Source: Fulvimarina endophytica
Lineage (GTDB): Bacteria > Pseudomonadota > Alphaproteobacteria > Rhizobiales > Rhizobiaceae
DNA: 64,000 bases
Direction of reading: 5' to 3'
Assembly (NCBI RefSeq): GCF_003403015.1
Contig: NZ_QURL01000003.1
Coordinates: 372,001-436,000, forward strand
Every line of letters starts with the position of its first letter. Position 1 is the stretch's first letter. Below, piece after piece: positions 8,938 to 17,490 of this stretch. The notes under the pieces were generated by a model, which made no database searches, was not told where the DNA came from, and worked only from the letters and a program-made list of their open reading frames with translations. The position numbers were made by a program, and so were the translations under genes.

Positions 8938-8971
8938 GAAAAAGGCGCCCCGAACAAAGGTCCGGAGCGCC
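8938..8971 (-). terminator. Intrinsic terminator after the Thr-rich lipoprotein gene
   Basis: Read on the minus strand, GGCGCTCCG and CGGGGCGCC form a nine-pair stem with one G-U pair and a ten-base loop, followed by TTTTTCG. It lies about 50 bases beyond the stop of the lipoprotein gene and just before the UPF0178 start. It is a textbook rho-independent terminator. Confidence 0.8.
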
Positions 8972-9022
8972 GAAAAGGCAAGGCTCTTCTCTATGAAAGC
9001 CGCCGATCCGAGGGATCGGGTC

Positions 9023-9391
9023 TTACTGGGTCGTGCCGGTGCTGCTGCCCGTGCCGGTGCCCGTCGTCGTCGAGTTGTTCTGGTTCTCCATGGCCGGGTC
9101 CGTCGCGGTCGTGCCGCCCGTCGTGCCCGTCGTGCCCGTGCTGGTGCTGGTGCCCGTATCGGTGCCGGTCGTCGAGGTCGTGCCGGTGGTCGAGCCCGAG
9201 GTGGTGTCGGTCGAGGTCGTGGACCCGGTATCGGCCGGTGCGGTCGTCGTGGCCGCCGGCTCCTCGGCTGGCGTCGCCGTGTCGCTCTGCGTCGTGGTCT
9301 CGGTCGTCTCGCTGGAATCGCCGCAAGCGGCAAGGCCGAGCGTGCTGACGGGAATGACAGCGGCGAGAATGAGATGACGAAGCGGCATCAT
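9023..9391 (-). CDS. Thr/Ser/Gly-rich small lipoprotein
   Basis: A protein of about 122 residues. It opens with a lipoprotein signal (MMPLRHLILAAVIPV...) ending in the lipobox LAAC, so Cys22 or so should be lipidated and the protein anchored to a membrane. The rest is low complexity, dominated by Thr with Ser, Gly, Asp and Ala in TGT, TST and GTT runs, and ends NNSTTTGTGTGSSTGTTQ. There is no recognisable fold. The start follows AGGAGA by eight bases. The DNA is a degenerate short repeat of GTC/GTG/GTCGTC type. Such proteins may act as spacers or as adhesive or glycosylated surface material, but function here is unknown. Confidence 0.8.
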   Translation of the reverse strand: MMPLRHLILAAVIPVSTLGLAACGDSSETTETTTQSDTATPAEEPAATTTAPADTGSTTSTDTTSGSTTGTTSTTGTDTGTSTSTGTTGTTGGTTATDPAMENQNNSTTTGTGTGSSTGTTQ

Positions 9392-9671
9392 GAGCGGTCT
9401 CCTGTTGAGATCAAATTGATGTTTCCCGGACAACTTGAACCGCCCGATTTTGGTTCCAGCGCCGCCGTCCTCACGTTTTCTCGATGAGCCCCGCGCCCGC
9501 CGGATGGATCGGGGCCGGGAGGGACCCCCGCCGCCGGGCCGTCCTCTTAACCTCGTTTCAACCTTTCATTTGCAAGCTGCCCGATCGGTGCCTTCTATAG
9601 GGTGGTCGTTCCATCATCGATCACGGGGCCTTTCGTCGGTCCCCCCAAACCCGTCGAGGGAGTCTCTCCCG

Positions 9672-10757
9672 GTGTATTTCAAGGTCTTCGACTGTTGGCG
9701 GTTCGCGGCGGCGCTGCTCGTCATGATCTACCATTTCCTGTTCTGGGGACCGGCCGAGACCAAGGCGGGGATCGATTTCCTCTACCGGCTGCTGCCGCTC
9801 CTCGACATGTTCTTCATGATCTCCGGCTTCTTCATCACGAGCCGCTATGCGAGCCGTCTGGAGACCCTGTCGGACTACGGCTCCTTCTTCCGCCGCCGCG
9901 TCGCGCGGCTCTATCCGCTGCATGTCCTGACGACGATGTTCTTCGTCGCGGTCGCCCTCTTCGCCTTTGCGAACGGCGCGCAGAACTATCCCTGGCGCTC
10001 CGATTTCGAGCTTCTGCCCTACGCGCTGTTCGGTCTCCACGCCCTGGGTTTCACCGATACGCTCGGGCTCAACTACGTCACCTGGTCGGTCAGCGCCGAA
10101 TTCTTCTCCTATGCGATGTTCCCGCTCATCGTCCTCGCGCTGCGCTGGCGCGGCACGGCCGGGCTCGCCGCCCTCGTCGCCGTCTATCTGACGGGCCTCG
10201 AGATCGCGTCCTCGCACGGCGTCTTTCCGAGCGGGCACTGGACGACGGCGGATACGATGGGGGCCTACAGGGCGTTCGCGGACTTCATGATCGGCGGCCT
10301 CCTTGCCCGTCTCGTCGCCCGCAGCAGCCTCGCGCTCACCTCGCCCCTGCCGGGCATCGCCTTCATGGCCTGCGCGGTGATCGCCATGATGGCGCTCGCC
10401 CCCTGGTATGTGAGCTTCGGCCTCATCATCGTCTCGCTCTATCTCAGCGCGCTCGCCGAGACCCGGGCGCCCGATTCCACCCGCGCGATCGCCTTCGTGC
10501 TGCCGGTCACCGCCGCCTCCTTCAGCATCTATATCTGGCACCCGGTCTTCGAGTTCTTCTTCCTGCGCGTCCTCTGGGACCGCTGGCTGGCCGAGACCGG
10601 CTCGGTCAACTTCTACGCCTTCATGATCCTGCCGATGATCCTGACGATCCTCGTCGGCGTCCTGTCGGTCCGTTTCCTCGAGCCCCGGCTCGCCCATCTC
10701 GTCGCCGGTCCCCGGCCGGCCGGAACCCCGAGGACCGGAGCCGTGCCGACGACATGA
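9672..10757 (+). CDS. Acyltransferase family 3 (OafA/ExoZ-like) membrane protein
   Basis: A 361-residue integral membrane protein of the acyltransferase 3 family, which O-acetylates or O-acylates cell-surface sugars. Typical marks are the start YFKVFDCWRFAAALLVMIYH (catalytic-type His after the first helix), the SGFFITSRYASR block, the RRRVARLYPLHVLT motif and about ten hydrophobic segments. I chose GTG 9672, which follows a GAGGGAG, because the in-frame codons upstream (from 9435) are soluble and unlike the family. The substrate cannot be told from context; exopolysaccharide or LPS are usual candidates. Confidence 0.85.
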   Translation: MYFKVFDCWRFAAALLVMIYHFLFWGPAETKAGIDFLYRLLPLLDMFFMISGFFITSRYASRLETLSDYGSFFRRRVARLYPLHVLTTMFFVAVALFAFANGAQNYPWRSDFELLPYALFGLHALGFTDTLGLNYVTWSVSAEFFSYAMFPLIVLALRWRGTAGLAALVAVYLTGLEIASSHGVFPSGHWTTADTMGAYRAFADFMIGGLLARLVARSSLALTSPLPGIAFMACAVIAMMALAPWYVSFGLIIVSLYLSALAETRAPDSTRAIAFVLPVTAASFSIYIWHPVFEFFFLRVLWDRWLAETGSVNFYAFMILPMILTILVGVLSVRFLEPRLAHLVAGPRPAGTPRTGAVPTT

Positions 10758-11208
10758 GGGCGGCCGGCCCTTGCGGCATCGGACCGAAAGCCCTGTGGGG
10801 AGACTTCGAGGCTTCCGCGCGCCGTCCGTCCCCATGGGCCTCTTTTCCCACGGTCGTCCTTTCCGCGTGGCCCGTCTTCCCGCATGGTATGAAAACCGCT
10901 CGCGCTGTGGTATCGGCGCGCGACCATTCCTACATCGCGTGACGGCGCGAGAGATCGGGCCGATGCCTCGCGGCAAGCGTGGCGGCGGACCGTGCCGGCT
11001 CTCCTTCGCGCATCCTCGCCGCCATCGCGGCGGTCATGGCATGGCGGCCGCCCATGGCGGTTGAGACGGAATTCGAAGAGGGCCGGGGGCGCGTCGGCGT
11101 CTGCGGCCGAAGACATTTGAACCTTTGGCGACGAAGGCGAGGCGACATCCGGCGCGACGGCCGGACCGGCGCCCCTCGATGCCGAACCGGAACAGTTTGG
11201 AAGTTGGA
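10758..11208. other. Gene-free stretch before dnaJ
   Basis: About 450 bases between the acyltransferase gene and dnaJ. No ORF has a credible ribosome binding site and normal composition, and no RNA gene is recognisable. dnaK, which precedes dnaJ in most alphaproteobacteria, is absent, so this stretch must contain the dnaJ promoter. I could not pick out a clear heat-shock promoter by eye. Confidence 0.5.
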
Positions 11209-12354
11209 ATGAAGGCCGATTACTACGAAACGCTCGGCGTGTCCCGCGACGTGGACGAGAAGGGCCTGAAGAGCGCGTTTCGCAAGCTCGCCATGCAGTA
11301 TCATCCGGACAAGAACCCGGGCGATGCGGCGGCCGAGGCCCGCTTCAAGGAACTCGGCGAAGCCTATGAGGTGCTGAAGGACCCCCAGAAGCGTTCGGCC
11401 TATGACCGCTTCGGCCATGCCGCCTTCCAGAACGGCGGCGGCGGCGGTGCCGGCGGCTTCCGCGGCGACTTCTCCTCCTCCATGGCCGACATCTTCGACG
11501 ATATTTTCGGCGAGATGATGGGCGGAAGGGGCCGGGCCCGTTCGGCCGGCGGCGCATCGGGCCGCGAGCGCGGATCGGATCTGCGCTACAACATGGAGAT
11601 CAGCCTCGCCGAGGCCTTCACCGGCAAGACCGCCGAGATCTCCGTGCCGACGACCATCCAGTGCGACGCCTGCACCGGCTCGGGCGCCCGCCCCGGCACG
11701 ACGCCCTCTTCCTGTCCCACCTGCGGCGGCGTCGGCCGCGTGCGCGCCGCGCAAGGCTTCTTCTCCATCGAGCGCACCTGCCCCACCTGCCAGGGCAAGG
11801 GCAGCGTCATCACCGATCCGTGCGGCAAGTGCGGCGGCGACGGCCGCCTGCCGGAGGAGCGCACGCTCCAGGTCAACATTCCCGAGGGCATCGAGGACGG
11901 CACCCGCATCCGGCTCGCCGGCGAGGGCGAGGCGGGCCTGCGCGGCGGGCCTGCCGGCGATCTCTACATCTTCCTGTCGATCGCCCCGCACGAATTCTTC
12001 CAGCGCGAGGGCGCCGATCTCTACTGCACCGTTCCCGTCTCCATGACGAAGGCCGCCCTCGGCGGCTCCTTCGAGGTGCAGACCATCGACAACGGCACGG
12101 CGCGGGTGAAGCTGCCCGAAGGCACCCAGTCGGGCAAGCAGTTCCGCCTGCGCGGCAAGGGCATGCCGGTGCTGCGTTCGCCCCAGGTGGGCGACCTGTT
12201 CATCGAGGTCGCGATCGAGACGCCGCAGAATCTCTCCAAGCGCCAGCGCGAACTTCTCGAGGAATTCGACGAGATCGGAAATCACGAGAACTCGCCCCAG
12301 TCGAACGGCTTCTTCTCGCGGATGAAGGAATTCTTCGAGAATCTCAGCGACTGA
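11209..12354 (+). CDS. dnaJ: Chaperone protein DnaJ
   Basis: The full-length Hsp40 co-chaperone of DnaK, 381 residues. It has a J-domain with the HPD motif at residues 32-34, a Gly/Phe-rich linker (about 75-105), and a zinc-binding domain with four CxxCxGxG-type repeats ([32 protein letters not shown]). The two C-terminal substrate-binding beta domains follow. The start [11 protein letters not shown] is the family norm; an in-frame extension of 28 residues is Arg-rich and not conserved. The absence of dnaK directly upstream is unusual for the group. A terminator follows, then two PmtA-type genes, as in related bacteria. Confidence 0.95.
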   Translation: MKADYYETLGVSRDVDEKGLKSAFRKLAMQYHPDKNPGDAAAEARFKELGEAYEVLKDPQKRSAYDRFGHAAFQNGGGGGAGGFRGDFSSSMADIFDDIFGEMMGGRGRARSAGGASGRERGSDLRYNMEISLAEAFTGKTAEISVPTTIQCDACTGSGARPGTTPSSCPTCGGVGRVRAAQGFFSIERTCPTCQGKGSVITDPCGKCGGDGRLPEERTLQVNIPEGIEDGTRIRLAGEGEAGLRGGPAGDLYIFLSIAPHEFFQREGADLYCTVPVSMTKAALGGSFEVQTIDNGTARVKLPEGTQSGKQFRLRGKGMPVLRSPQVGDLFIEVAIETPQNLSKRQRELLEEFDEIGNHENSPQSNGFFSRMKEFFENLSD

Positions 12355-12378
12355 GGGGCCGGTCCTTGCGGCGCCCCG

Positions 12379-12399
12379 AACCCGCCATGCCGGGTTTTT
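12379..12399 (+). terminator. Intrinsic terminator after dnaJ
   Basis: AACCCG and CGGGTT form a six-pair stem around a six-base loop, and the run of T continues for three more bases. It lies 24 bases after the dnaJ stop on the same strand. Confidence 0.65.
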
Positions 12400-12522
12400 G
12401 AGCAGCCGCACGCCCCGTCATGGCTACATTCGGGTCGCGGCTTCCTATATGAAGGCGCGGACCCGCCGAATCGTTCGGGAGCGGCGGGAGACATCGAACG
12501 ACCAACGGGGTTGAACGCGCGC

Positions 12523-13203
12523 ATGTCTCTACTGGAGCCCCTTTCGCCGTCGGTCCGTCCGACCGAGGCACAGGAACGGGCGTTGCGCCGCAGGGCCCGG
12601 CGCAGCGAGCGCAGCCTTTCCGACGAGGCCCGCTTCTTTACCACATGGCTTCGCCGTCCGCTCACCATGGGCGCGGTCTCGCCCTCCTCGCGCCAGCTCG
12701 GCGAGACCATGGCCGCCTATGTTCCCGACCCGTCGGGCTTCGGCGAGACCTCTCTCGTTATGGAACTCGGTCCCGGCACCGGCGTCGTCACCGAATGCCT
12801 GATCGCGCGCGGCGTGCCCGAGGACAAGCTCGTCCTCGTCGAATATTCCGCCGAATTCTGCGCGCTTCTGAGGCTGCGCTTCCCGCGTGCGACCGTCGTT
12901 CAGGGCGATGCCTATGCGATCGCCGCCGATGTGCGCTCCGTCATCGGCCCAGCGCGCCTTGAGGCGGTCGTCTCCGGCCTGCCGCTCCTGACCAAGCCCG
13001 ATGCGGTGCGCGAGGAGGTGGTGAGCCGCTGCCTGAGCGCCATGGAGCCCGGCGCCCCCTTCATCCAGTTTTCCTATTCCCTCACCCTGCCTGTGAAGCC
13101 CGGCGAGATCGGCGCGAGCGTCGAGACGAGCGGCTGGATCAAGCGCAACCTGCCGCCCGCCCGCGTCATCGCCTATCGCAGGGCGTCCGGCGGCACGGCC
13201 TGA
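12523..13203 (+). CDS. PmtA-like phospholipid N-methyltransferase (copy 1)
   Basis: A 226-residue class I SAM-dependent methyltransferase of the PmtA type, which in rhizobia methylates phosphatidylethanolamine toward phosphatidylcholine at the membrane. Marks are FFTTWLRRPLTMGAVSPSSR, the SAM motif VMELGPGTGVVT, then VLVEYSAEF and VVSGLPLL, and the C-terminal RNLPPARVIAYRR. The Arg-rich N-terminus may bind anionic lipid. The ATG at 12523 is chosen over a TTG four codons upstream. It is followed about 200 bases later by a clear paralogue, so one of the two may have a changed role. Confidence 0.78.
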   Translation: MSLLEPLSPSVRPTEAQERALRRRARRSERSLSDEARFFTTWLRRPLTMGAVSPSSRQLGETMAAYVPDPSGFGETSLVMELGPGTGVVTECLIARGVPEDKLVLVEYSAEFCALLRLRFPRATVVQGDAYAIAADVRSVIGPARLEAVVSGLPLLTKPDAVREEVVSRCLSAMEPGAPFIQFSYSLTLPVKPGEIGASVETSGWIKRNLPPARVIAYRRASGGTA

Positions 13204-13408
13204 GGGCAGGGCCGGCCGCCCGCGGGACGGGTGTGATCGCTGGCGAGGCGGGACGGGCGGTACCGACTTTCGCGACCCGCCCCGCCTTGCCGCCCGGCCG
13301 GATGCGGCTAGAACTGTTCGAGAGCGCTCTGATGCAGTGCAGCAGGGCGCGGACGACGAACCGACGATGCGCGCCGGGCCGCGCCCGCGCCGAGCCATGG
13401 GAAGAGTG

Positions 13409-14029
13409 ATGCCAGACAATTCGCACATCCTCGCGCGAGACGGAAAGAACGGCGATTTCGGCCCGTTCTTCGCCAACTGGATCCGGCACCCCATCGCCAT
13501 GGGCGCCGTCGCCCCGTCGAGCAAGGCCTATTGCCGCAAGATGGTGGATAAGGCGAGCACGGAACTCGACGGGCCGATCCTCGAACTCGGTCCGGGTCTC
13601 GGCGCGGTGACGCGTGCGCTTCTCGAAAAGGGCGTCGATCCGGCGCGCATCACCTCGATCGAGTACGAGCCGAAATTCGCCGATGCGCTGAAGCGGCGGT
13701 TCCCGGAGATCACCGTGATCCAGGGCAACGGCTTCGATCTCGATGCGACCCTCGGCGAGCGGCGCGACGAGAAGTTCGCCGCGATCCTCTTCGCCATCCC
13801 CATCGTCTCCGAGAAGGCCGAATGGCGCCAGACGCTCTTCCGCGACTACTTCTCGCGCCTGCGCTCAGGGGGCAACATCACCCAGCTCTCCTATATGTGG
13901 ACGCCGCCGGTGCCCGCCGTTCCGGGCGTCTTCTCGGTCTCCTCCACCGATATCGTCTGGAACAATATTCCGCCCGCGCGGGTCTGGATCTACGAGCCCG
14001 ATCTCGCCTTTTCCGAGATCGATGCCTGA
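13409..14029 (+). CDS. PmtA-like phospholipid N-methyltransferase (copy 2)
   Basis: A protein of 206 residues related throughout to the gene upstream. It shares FFANWIRHPIAMGAVAPSSK, the SAM motif ILELGPGLGAVT, SIEYEPKFADAL and the closing NNIPPARVWIYEPD. PmtA proteins act on PE, monomethyl-PE and dimethyl-PE. The start is uncertain: ATG 13409 fits the family N-terminus, but ATG 13397 or 13367 are in frame. Three bases separate its stop from the FMN reductase start, so these two are probably cotranscribed. Which copy makes phosphatidylcholine cannot be told. Confidence 0.8.
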   Translation: MPDNSHILARDGKNGDFGPFFANWIRHPIAMGAVAPSSKAYCRKMVDKASTELDGPILELGPGLGAVTRALLEKGVDPARITSIEYEPKFADALKRRFPEITVIQGNGFDLDATLGERRDEKFAAILFAIPIVSEKAEWRQTLFRDYFSRLRSGGNITQLSYMWTPPVPAVPGVFSVSSTDIVWNNIPPARVWIYEPDLAFSEIDA

Positions 14030-14032
14030 GAC

Positions 14033-14626
14033 ATGAATCCGAAGATCGCCATCATCGCCGGCTCCAAGCGGTCCGGCTCGCACAACAAGCGTCTGGCGAT
14101 GGAGGCCGCGCGTCTCCTCGGCAAGACCGATGTCAAGCTGACGCTCCTCGATCTCGCCGATTATCCGATGCCGATCTATGACGGCGACGACGAGGCCGAG
14201 CGCGGCATCCACGAGAACGGGATGAGGCTCGCCGAGCGCATCGCGCGCCAGGACGGGCTGCTCATCGTCTCGCCGGAATACAACTCCTCCGTGCCGCCGA
14301 TCCTCAAGAACGCGATCGACTGGGCAAGCCGCGTGCGGCGCATCGAGGGCCGTCCGGTCCAGCCCTTCAAGGGCCTCGTCGTCGCGCTCGCCTCGATCTC
14401 CCCCGGCCAGGGCGGCGGCATGAAAGGTTTGGAGGCTTGGCGGCCCATCATGCGCTCCGTCGGCGCCGAGGTGATCACAACCCAATGCGCGGTTCCCCAT
14501 GCGGGCCAGGCCTTCGACGAGGAGGGAGCGCTCGCCGACGACGCCATGCGCCTGCGCTTCGACGCCATGCTGGAATCCCTCATCGACGTCTCGCGCAGCC
14601 TCGCCCGGACCCACGACCAGTTCTGA
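14033..14626 (+). CDS. NAD(P)H-dependent FMN reductase family protein
   Basis: A 197-residue flavodoxin-like protein of the NADPH-dependent FMN reductase/chromate reductase group. It begins KIAIIAGSKRSGSHNKRLA (FMN phosphate loop) and carries LLIVSPEYNSSVPPILKNAIDW, the family's strongest signature, and ALASISPGQGGG. Such enzymes reduce quinones, azo dyes or chromate with NAD(P)H in vitro; the natural substrate is usually unknown. It is tightly linked to the second PmtA gene, which may only reflect shared transcription. Confidence 0.88.
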   Translation: MNPKIAIIAGSKRSGSHNKRLAMEAARLLGKTDVKLTLLDLADYPMPIYDGDDEAERGIHENGMRLAERIARQDGLLIVSPEYNSSVPPILKNAIDWASRVRRIEGRPVQPFKGLVVALASISPGQGGGMKGLEAWRPIMRSVGAEVITTQCAVPHAGQAFDEEGALADDAMRLRFDAMLESLIDVSRSLARTHDQF

Positions 14627-14664
14627 GGCGTCTCAAGGCATCGCCTTTGGGAAAGCGGGAAGCT

Positions 14665-15678
14665 CTAACCCCGGAAGCGGCTCGAATCGCGGATCTTGAG
14701 GGTGGGGCGGATCAGCACCGTCTCCTCGCTCGGCGGATTGCCCGCCAGCCGGTCGAGAAGGGCGCCCGCCGCCCGGTGGCCGACCTCGGCCTGTCCGTTG
14801 GAAACGGTGGAGAGGGAGGGCGTCGCGATGCCCGCCTCCTCGATGTCGTCATAGCCGATCACCGCGATATCGGAACCGGGCGTCAGCCCCGCGCGGGCGA
14901 GCCCGTACATGAAGCCGAGGGCGACGAGATCCGAAAAGCAGACGGCCGCCGTCGGGCGATCGTCCATCTTCGCGAAGGCGAGGCCCGCCTGGAAGCCGGC
15001 ATCGCGGCTGCGCGGCCCCTCGATGCGCCATTCGGGACGCGGCTCGATCTCCGCCTTGCGCAGCGCCGAGCGCCATCCGGCCGCCCGGTCGCGGCCCGTT
15101 GAGGTCTGCTCCGTGCCGCCCACCATCGCGATCGCCCGGTGGCCGTCCGCGATCAGGTGGTCGACCGCCAGCGCCATGCCGAAGGCGTCGTCGCCGCGAA
15201 AGCCGCAGACGCCCGCGCCCTCGATGGTGCGCGCGATCAGCACCGTCGGCAGGTCGTTGCCCTCGGCGAGCTGAATGTCGGCGGCGGGCGTTCCGACGGC
15301 CGGCGACAGGATCAGCCCGTCGGCGCCCAGCTGAAGGAGCGTATCGACGAAGGCGCGCTGCTTCGACAGGTCGTCGTAGTGATTGGAGAGGATGAAGGTC
15401 TGCCGGCGCCGGTCGAGCTCGTGCTCGACATATTTCAGGATCTCGCCGAAGAACGGGTTCATGACGTCGTGGACGCAGACGCCGACGATCCCCGAGCGCG
15501 AGGTGCGCAAGGAGGCGGCCCGGCGATTGTAGATATAGCCGAGATCGCGCGCGGTCTGCTTGATCTTGTCCCGCGTCTGATCGGCGACGAGCGGGCTGTC
15601 GCGAAGGGCGAGCGAGACGGTGGCGGTGGACACGCCCAGCTCGTCCGCGATCGTCGATAGTTTGACCTTCTGCGCCAC
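14665..15678 (-). CDS. LacI-family transcriptional regulator
   Basis: A 337-residue repressor-type regulator. The N-terminal helix-turn-helix reads LSTIADELGVSTATVSLALR, with the hinge helix near DLGYIYNRRAASLR. A periplasmic-binding-like sugar domain follows (IVGVCVHDVMNPFFGEI, VIGYDDIEEAGIATPSLSTV). LacI proteins bind palindromic operators and release them on sugar or nucleoside binding. No sugar transport or catabolic genes flank it, so its regulon must lie elsewhere or outside the window. It is convergent with the FMN reductase gene. Confidence 0.92.
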   Translation of the reverse strand: MAQKVKLSTIADELGVSTATVSLALRDSPLVADQTRDKIKQTARDLGYIYNRRAASLRTSRSGIVGVCVHDVMNPFFGEILKYVEHELDRRRQTFILSNHYDDLSKQRAFVDTLLQLGADGLILSPAVGTPAADIQLAEGNDLPTVLIARTIEGAGVCGFRGDDAFGMALAVDHLIADGHRAIAMVGGTEQTSTGRDRAAGWRSALRKAEIEPRPEWRIEGPRSRDAGFQAGLAFAKMDDRPTAAVCFSDLVALGFMYGLARAGLTPGSDIAVIGYDDIEEAGIATPSLSTVSNGQAEVGHRAAGALLDRLAGNPPSEETVLIRPTLKIRDSSRFRG

Positions 15679-15779
15679 CGGCCCTCGTCACGCCCTCGTC
15701 ATGTCGTCGCTCGATCTATCGCAAATGCGAAGCCAAAGCGCAAAGGCGCAGCTTGTCCGCCGGAACAAGGCACGGGCGG

Positions 15780-16229
15780 TCAAGGCGTTTCCTCGCCGGG
15801 ACCGGCTCCGCCCAGATTGTCCTCGATGCGGCGAAGAAGCTTGCGCAGCACCTTCTGCTCCTTGGCGTCGAGCCCCTTCAGCGCGATCTTGCGCAGGCGC
15901 TTCTTCAGGGTCTTCACCTCACCGGCCACCATCCGGCCCTCGGTGGTGAGGAAGGCGTGGTTCTGGCGCGCGTCCCCCGTGCCGGCCCGCTTCTCGACGA
16001 AGCCCTGGGCCGAAAGCCGCGCGATGGTCTTCGTCACCGTCGGCGGGCGCACGGCGAGGAAGGCTGCGAGATCCTTCAGCGAGATGCCCTCGTTCTCGCG
16101 CAGGACCAGAAGCATCGTGTCCTGGCCCGGATGAAGGCCGAGGGCGGCGAGTTCGGCCGAGCCCGCCCCGCGCACGGCGCGCGCGGTCATGAGCACCTGT
16201 CCCGTCACATCCTTCTTGCCATCGGCCAT
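15780..16229 (-). CDS. MarR-family transcriptional regulator
   Basis: A 149-residue winged-helix regulator. Visible features are AELAALGLHPGQDTMLLVLREN, the recognition region ISLKDLAAFLAVRPPTVTKTIARL, and the wing in KRAGTGDARQNHAFLTTEG (the Asp-Arg of MarR wings is Asp-Ala-Arg here). The start at Met 16229 follows AGGAGAGGG by six bases; an in-frame Met 18 codons upstream lacks such a site. It is divergent from the creatininase-family gene with about 100 bases between, so that gene is a plausible target. Confidence 0.9.
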   Translation of the reverse strand: MADGKKDVTGQVLMTARAVRGAGSAELAALGLHPGQDTMLLVLRENEGISLKDLAAFLAVRPPTVTKTIARLSAQGFVEKRAGTGDARQNHAFLTTEGRMVAGEVKTLKKRLRKIALKGLDAKEQKVLRKLLRRIEDNLGGAGPGEETP

Positions 16230-16330
16230 GCCGCACCCTCTCCTCTTCGCCGCGACCATGGCGAGAAATCCCGTCTTGTCCAAGCCGCATCTGTCGTGTT
16301 CGGTGGCGGGGAACGGCGAACGGGCAGGTT

Positions 16331-17119
16331 ATGCAGCGATTTTTCGAGAACTGGACCACGCGGGACCTCGGTGAAGCCGCCGCGCGCCTGCCGCGCCTCG
16401 TGCCGATCCTGCCCGTCGCGGCCGTCGAGGCCCACGGCCCGCATCTGCCGCTCGGCACGGATGCGATCCTCGCCCGTTCGATGGTCGCTAAGGTGGCGGC
16501 GCTCGCGGAGCCGGACTGGCCGGGCCTCTTCCTGCCGGTCCAGAGCTTCGGCGCCTCGGCCGAGCATGGCCGGTTTCCCGGCACCATCGATCTGGGCTGG
16601 CGCACCTTCGGGGATTGCGTTCTTGCGATCGGCCGAAGCCTGAAGCGCGCCGGGTTCGAGCGCATGGCGATCGTCAACGCCCATGGCGGCAATTCGGCGA
16701 TGATGAGCCAGACCGCGCTCGATCTGCGCGCCGAAGACGGGCTCTTCGTCGCCACGACCTCCTGGCTGCGCTTCGGCTATCCCGACGGCCTCCTTCCGGC
16801 CGGGGAAATCGCCGAGGGCATCCATGGCGGCGCGGTGGAGACGAGCCTGATGCTGCATCTGGCGCCCGAACTCGTGCGGCGCGAGCACATCGCGGACTTT
16901 CCCTCGCGCCAGCGCGATCTCGTCCGCACCAACCGTTTCCTCACCGCCCATGGCCGGCACGGCTTCGGCTGGATGTCGGACGATCTGAACCCCGCGGGCG
17001 TCGTCGGCGATGCCCGGCTCGCCTCGGCGAAGATCGGCCGCGCGATCGCAGATCACCAGGCGAAGGGGTTCCTCGCCTTCGTCGAGGAGGTCTCGGCCTT
17101 CGAGGCGGGCGGGCGATGA
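16331..17119 (+). CDS. Creatininase family protein
   Basis: A 262-residue metal-dependent amidohydrolase of the creatininase superfamily, which includes creatininase and the mycofactocin peptidase MftE. Metal-site motifs are visible: VEAHGPHLPLGTDA (Glu, His and Asp ligands), VNAHGGNS (His) and GGAVETSLML (Glu). The function in this branch is unassigned. The TGA overlaps the ATG of the next small gene. It is divergent from a MarR regulator that may control it. Confidence 0.87.
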   Translation: MQRFFENWTTRDLGEAAARLPRLVPILPVAAVEAHGPHLPLGTDAILARSMVAKVAALAEPDWPGLFLPVQSFGASAEHGRFPGTIDLGWRTFGDCVLAIGRSLKRAGFERMAIVNAHGGNSAMMSQTALDLRAEDGLFVATTSWLRFGYPDGLLPAGEIAEGIHGGAVETSLMLHLAPELVRREHIADFPSRQRDLVRTNRFLTAHGRHGFGWMSDDLNPAGVVGDARLASAKIGRAIADHQAKGFLAFVEEVSAFEAGGR

Positions 17120-17379
17120 TCGAGCTTTCCGGCACCGCGCGCATCGGGACGGCCCGCCGGCTGGTCGCCTCGGCCCTCCAACAGCCCAATCTCTATCCGC
17201 AGATCCGCTCGGACCTCATGGCGCTTCGCAACCGGCTCGCCGGGGACGAGGTCCGCCTCCCGATCGAGAACGAACAGGGCGAGCTTCTGGAAGCTTACAT
17301 CGCCGTCGCCCGTCGGCAGGCGCTTGCGCCCGCGGACGAGGCCGCGCTCCTCGATCTCGCCCGCGCCCTCGCATCCTGA
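17116..17379 (+). CDS. Hypothetical protein, 87 residues
   Basis: A small soluble protein with no signal or membrane segment and a balanced composition, predicted mainly helical (ALQQPNLYPQIRSDLMALR, AALLDLARALAS). Its ATG overlaps the stop of the creatininase-family gene (ATGA), strong evidence of coupled translation. I do not recognise a family. A partner or small regulator of the creatininase-family protein is possible but not shown. Confidence 0.72.
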   Translation: MIELSGTARIGTARRLVASALQQPNLYPQIRSDLMALRNRLAGDEVRLPIENEQGELLEAYIAVARRQALAPADEAALLDLARALAS

Positions 17380-17490
17380 GACTGGCAACCGGGGCCTCTG
17401 CCCACCCCTCAAGGCTGCCGACTTGTCGGGACCGCGTGCATTCGCGCGGAAATGGGCCTATATGCGCCGCGTCACATCAAGGAGGCGTCC

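Noticed and set aside
9435..9671. N-terminal extension of the acyltransferase frame from 9435
   Set aside because: The 79 extra residues are Arg/Pro-rich, overlap the promoter region of the lipoprotein gene, and do not fit the family; GTG 9672 has a better ribosome binding site.
10776..10790. GCATCGGACCGAAA, similar to the left arm of the palindromic repeat
   Set aside because: No right arm follows within 60 bases, so it is not a supportable copy.
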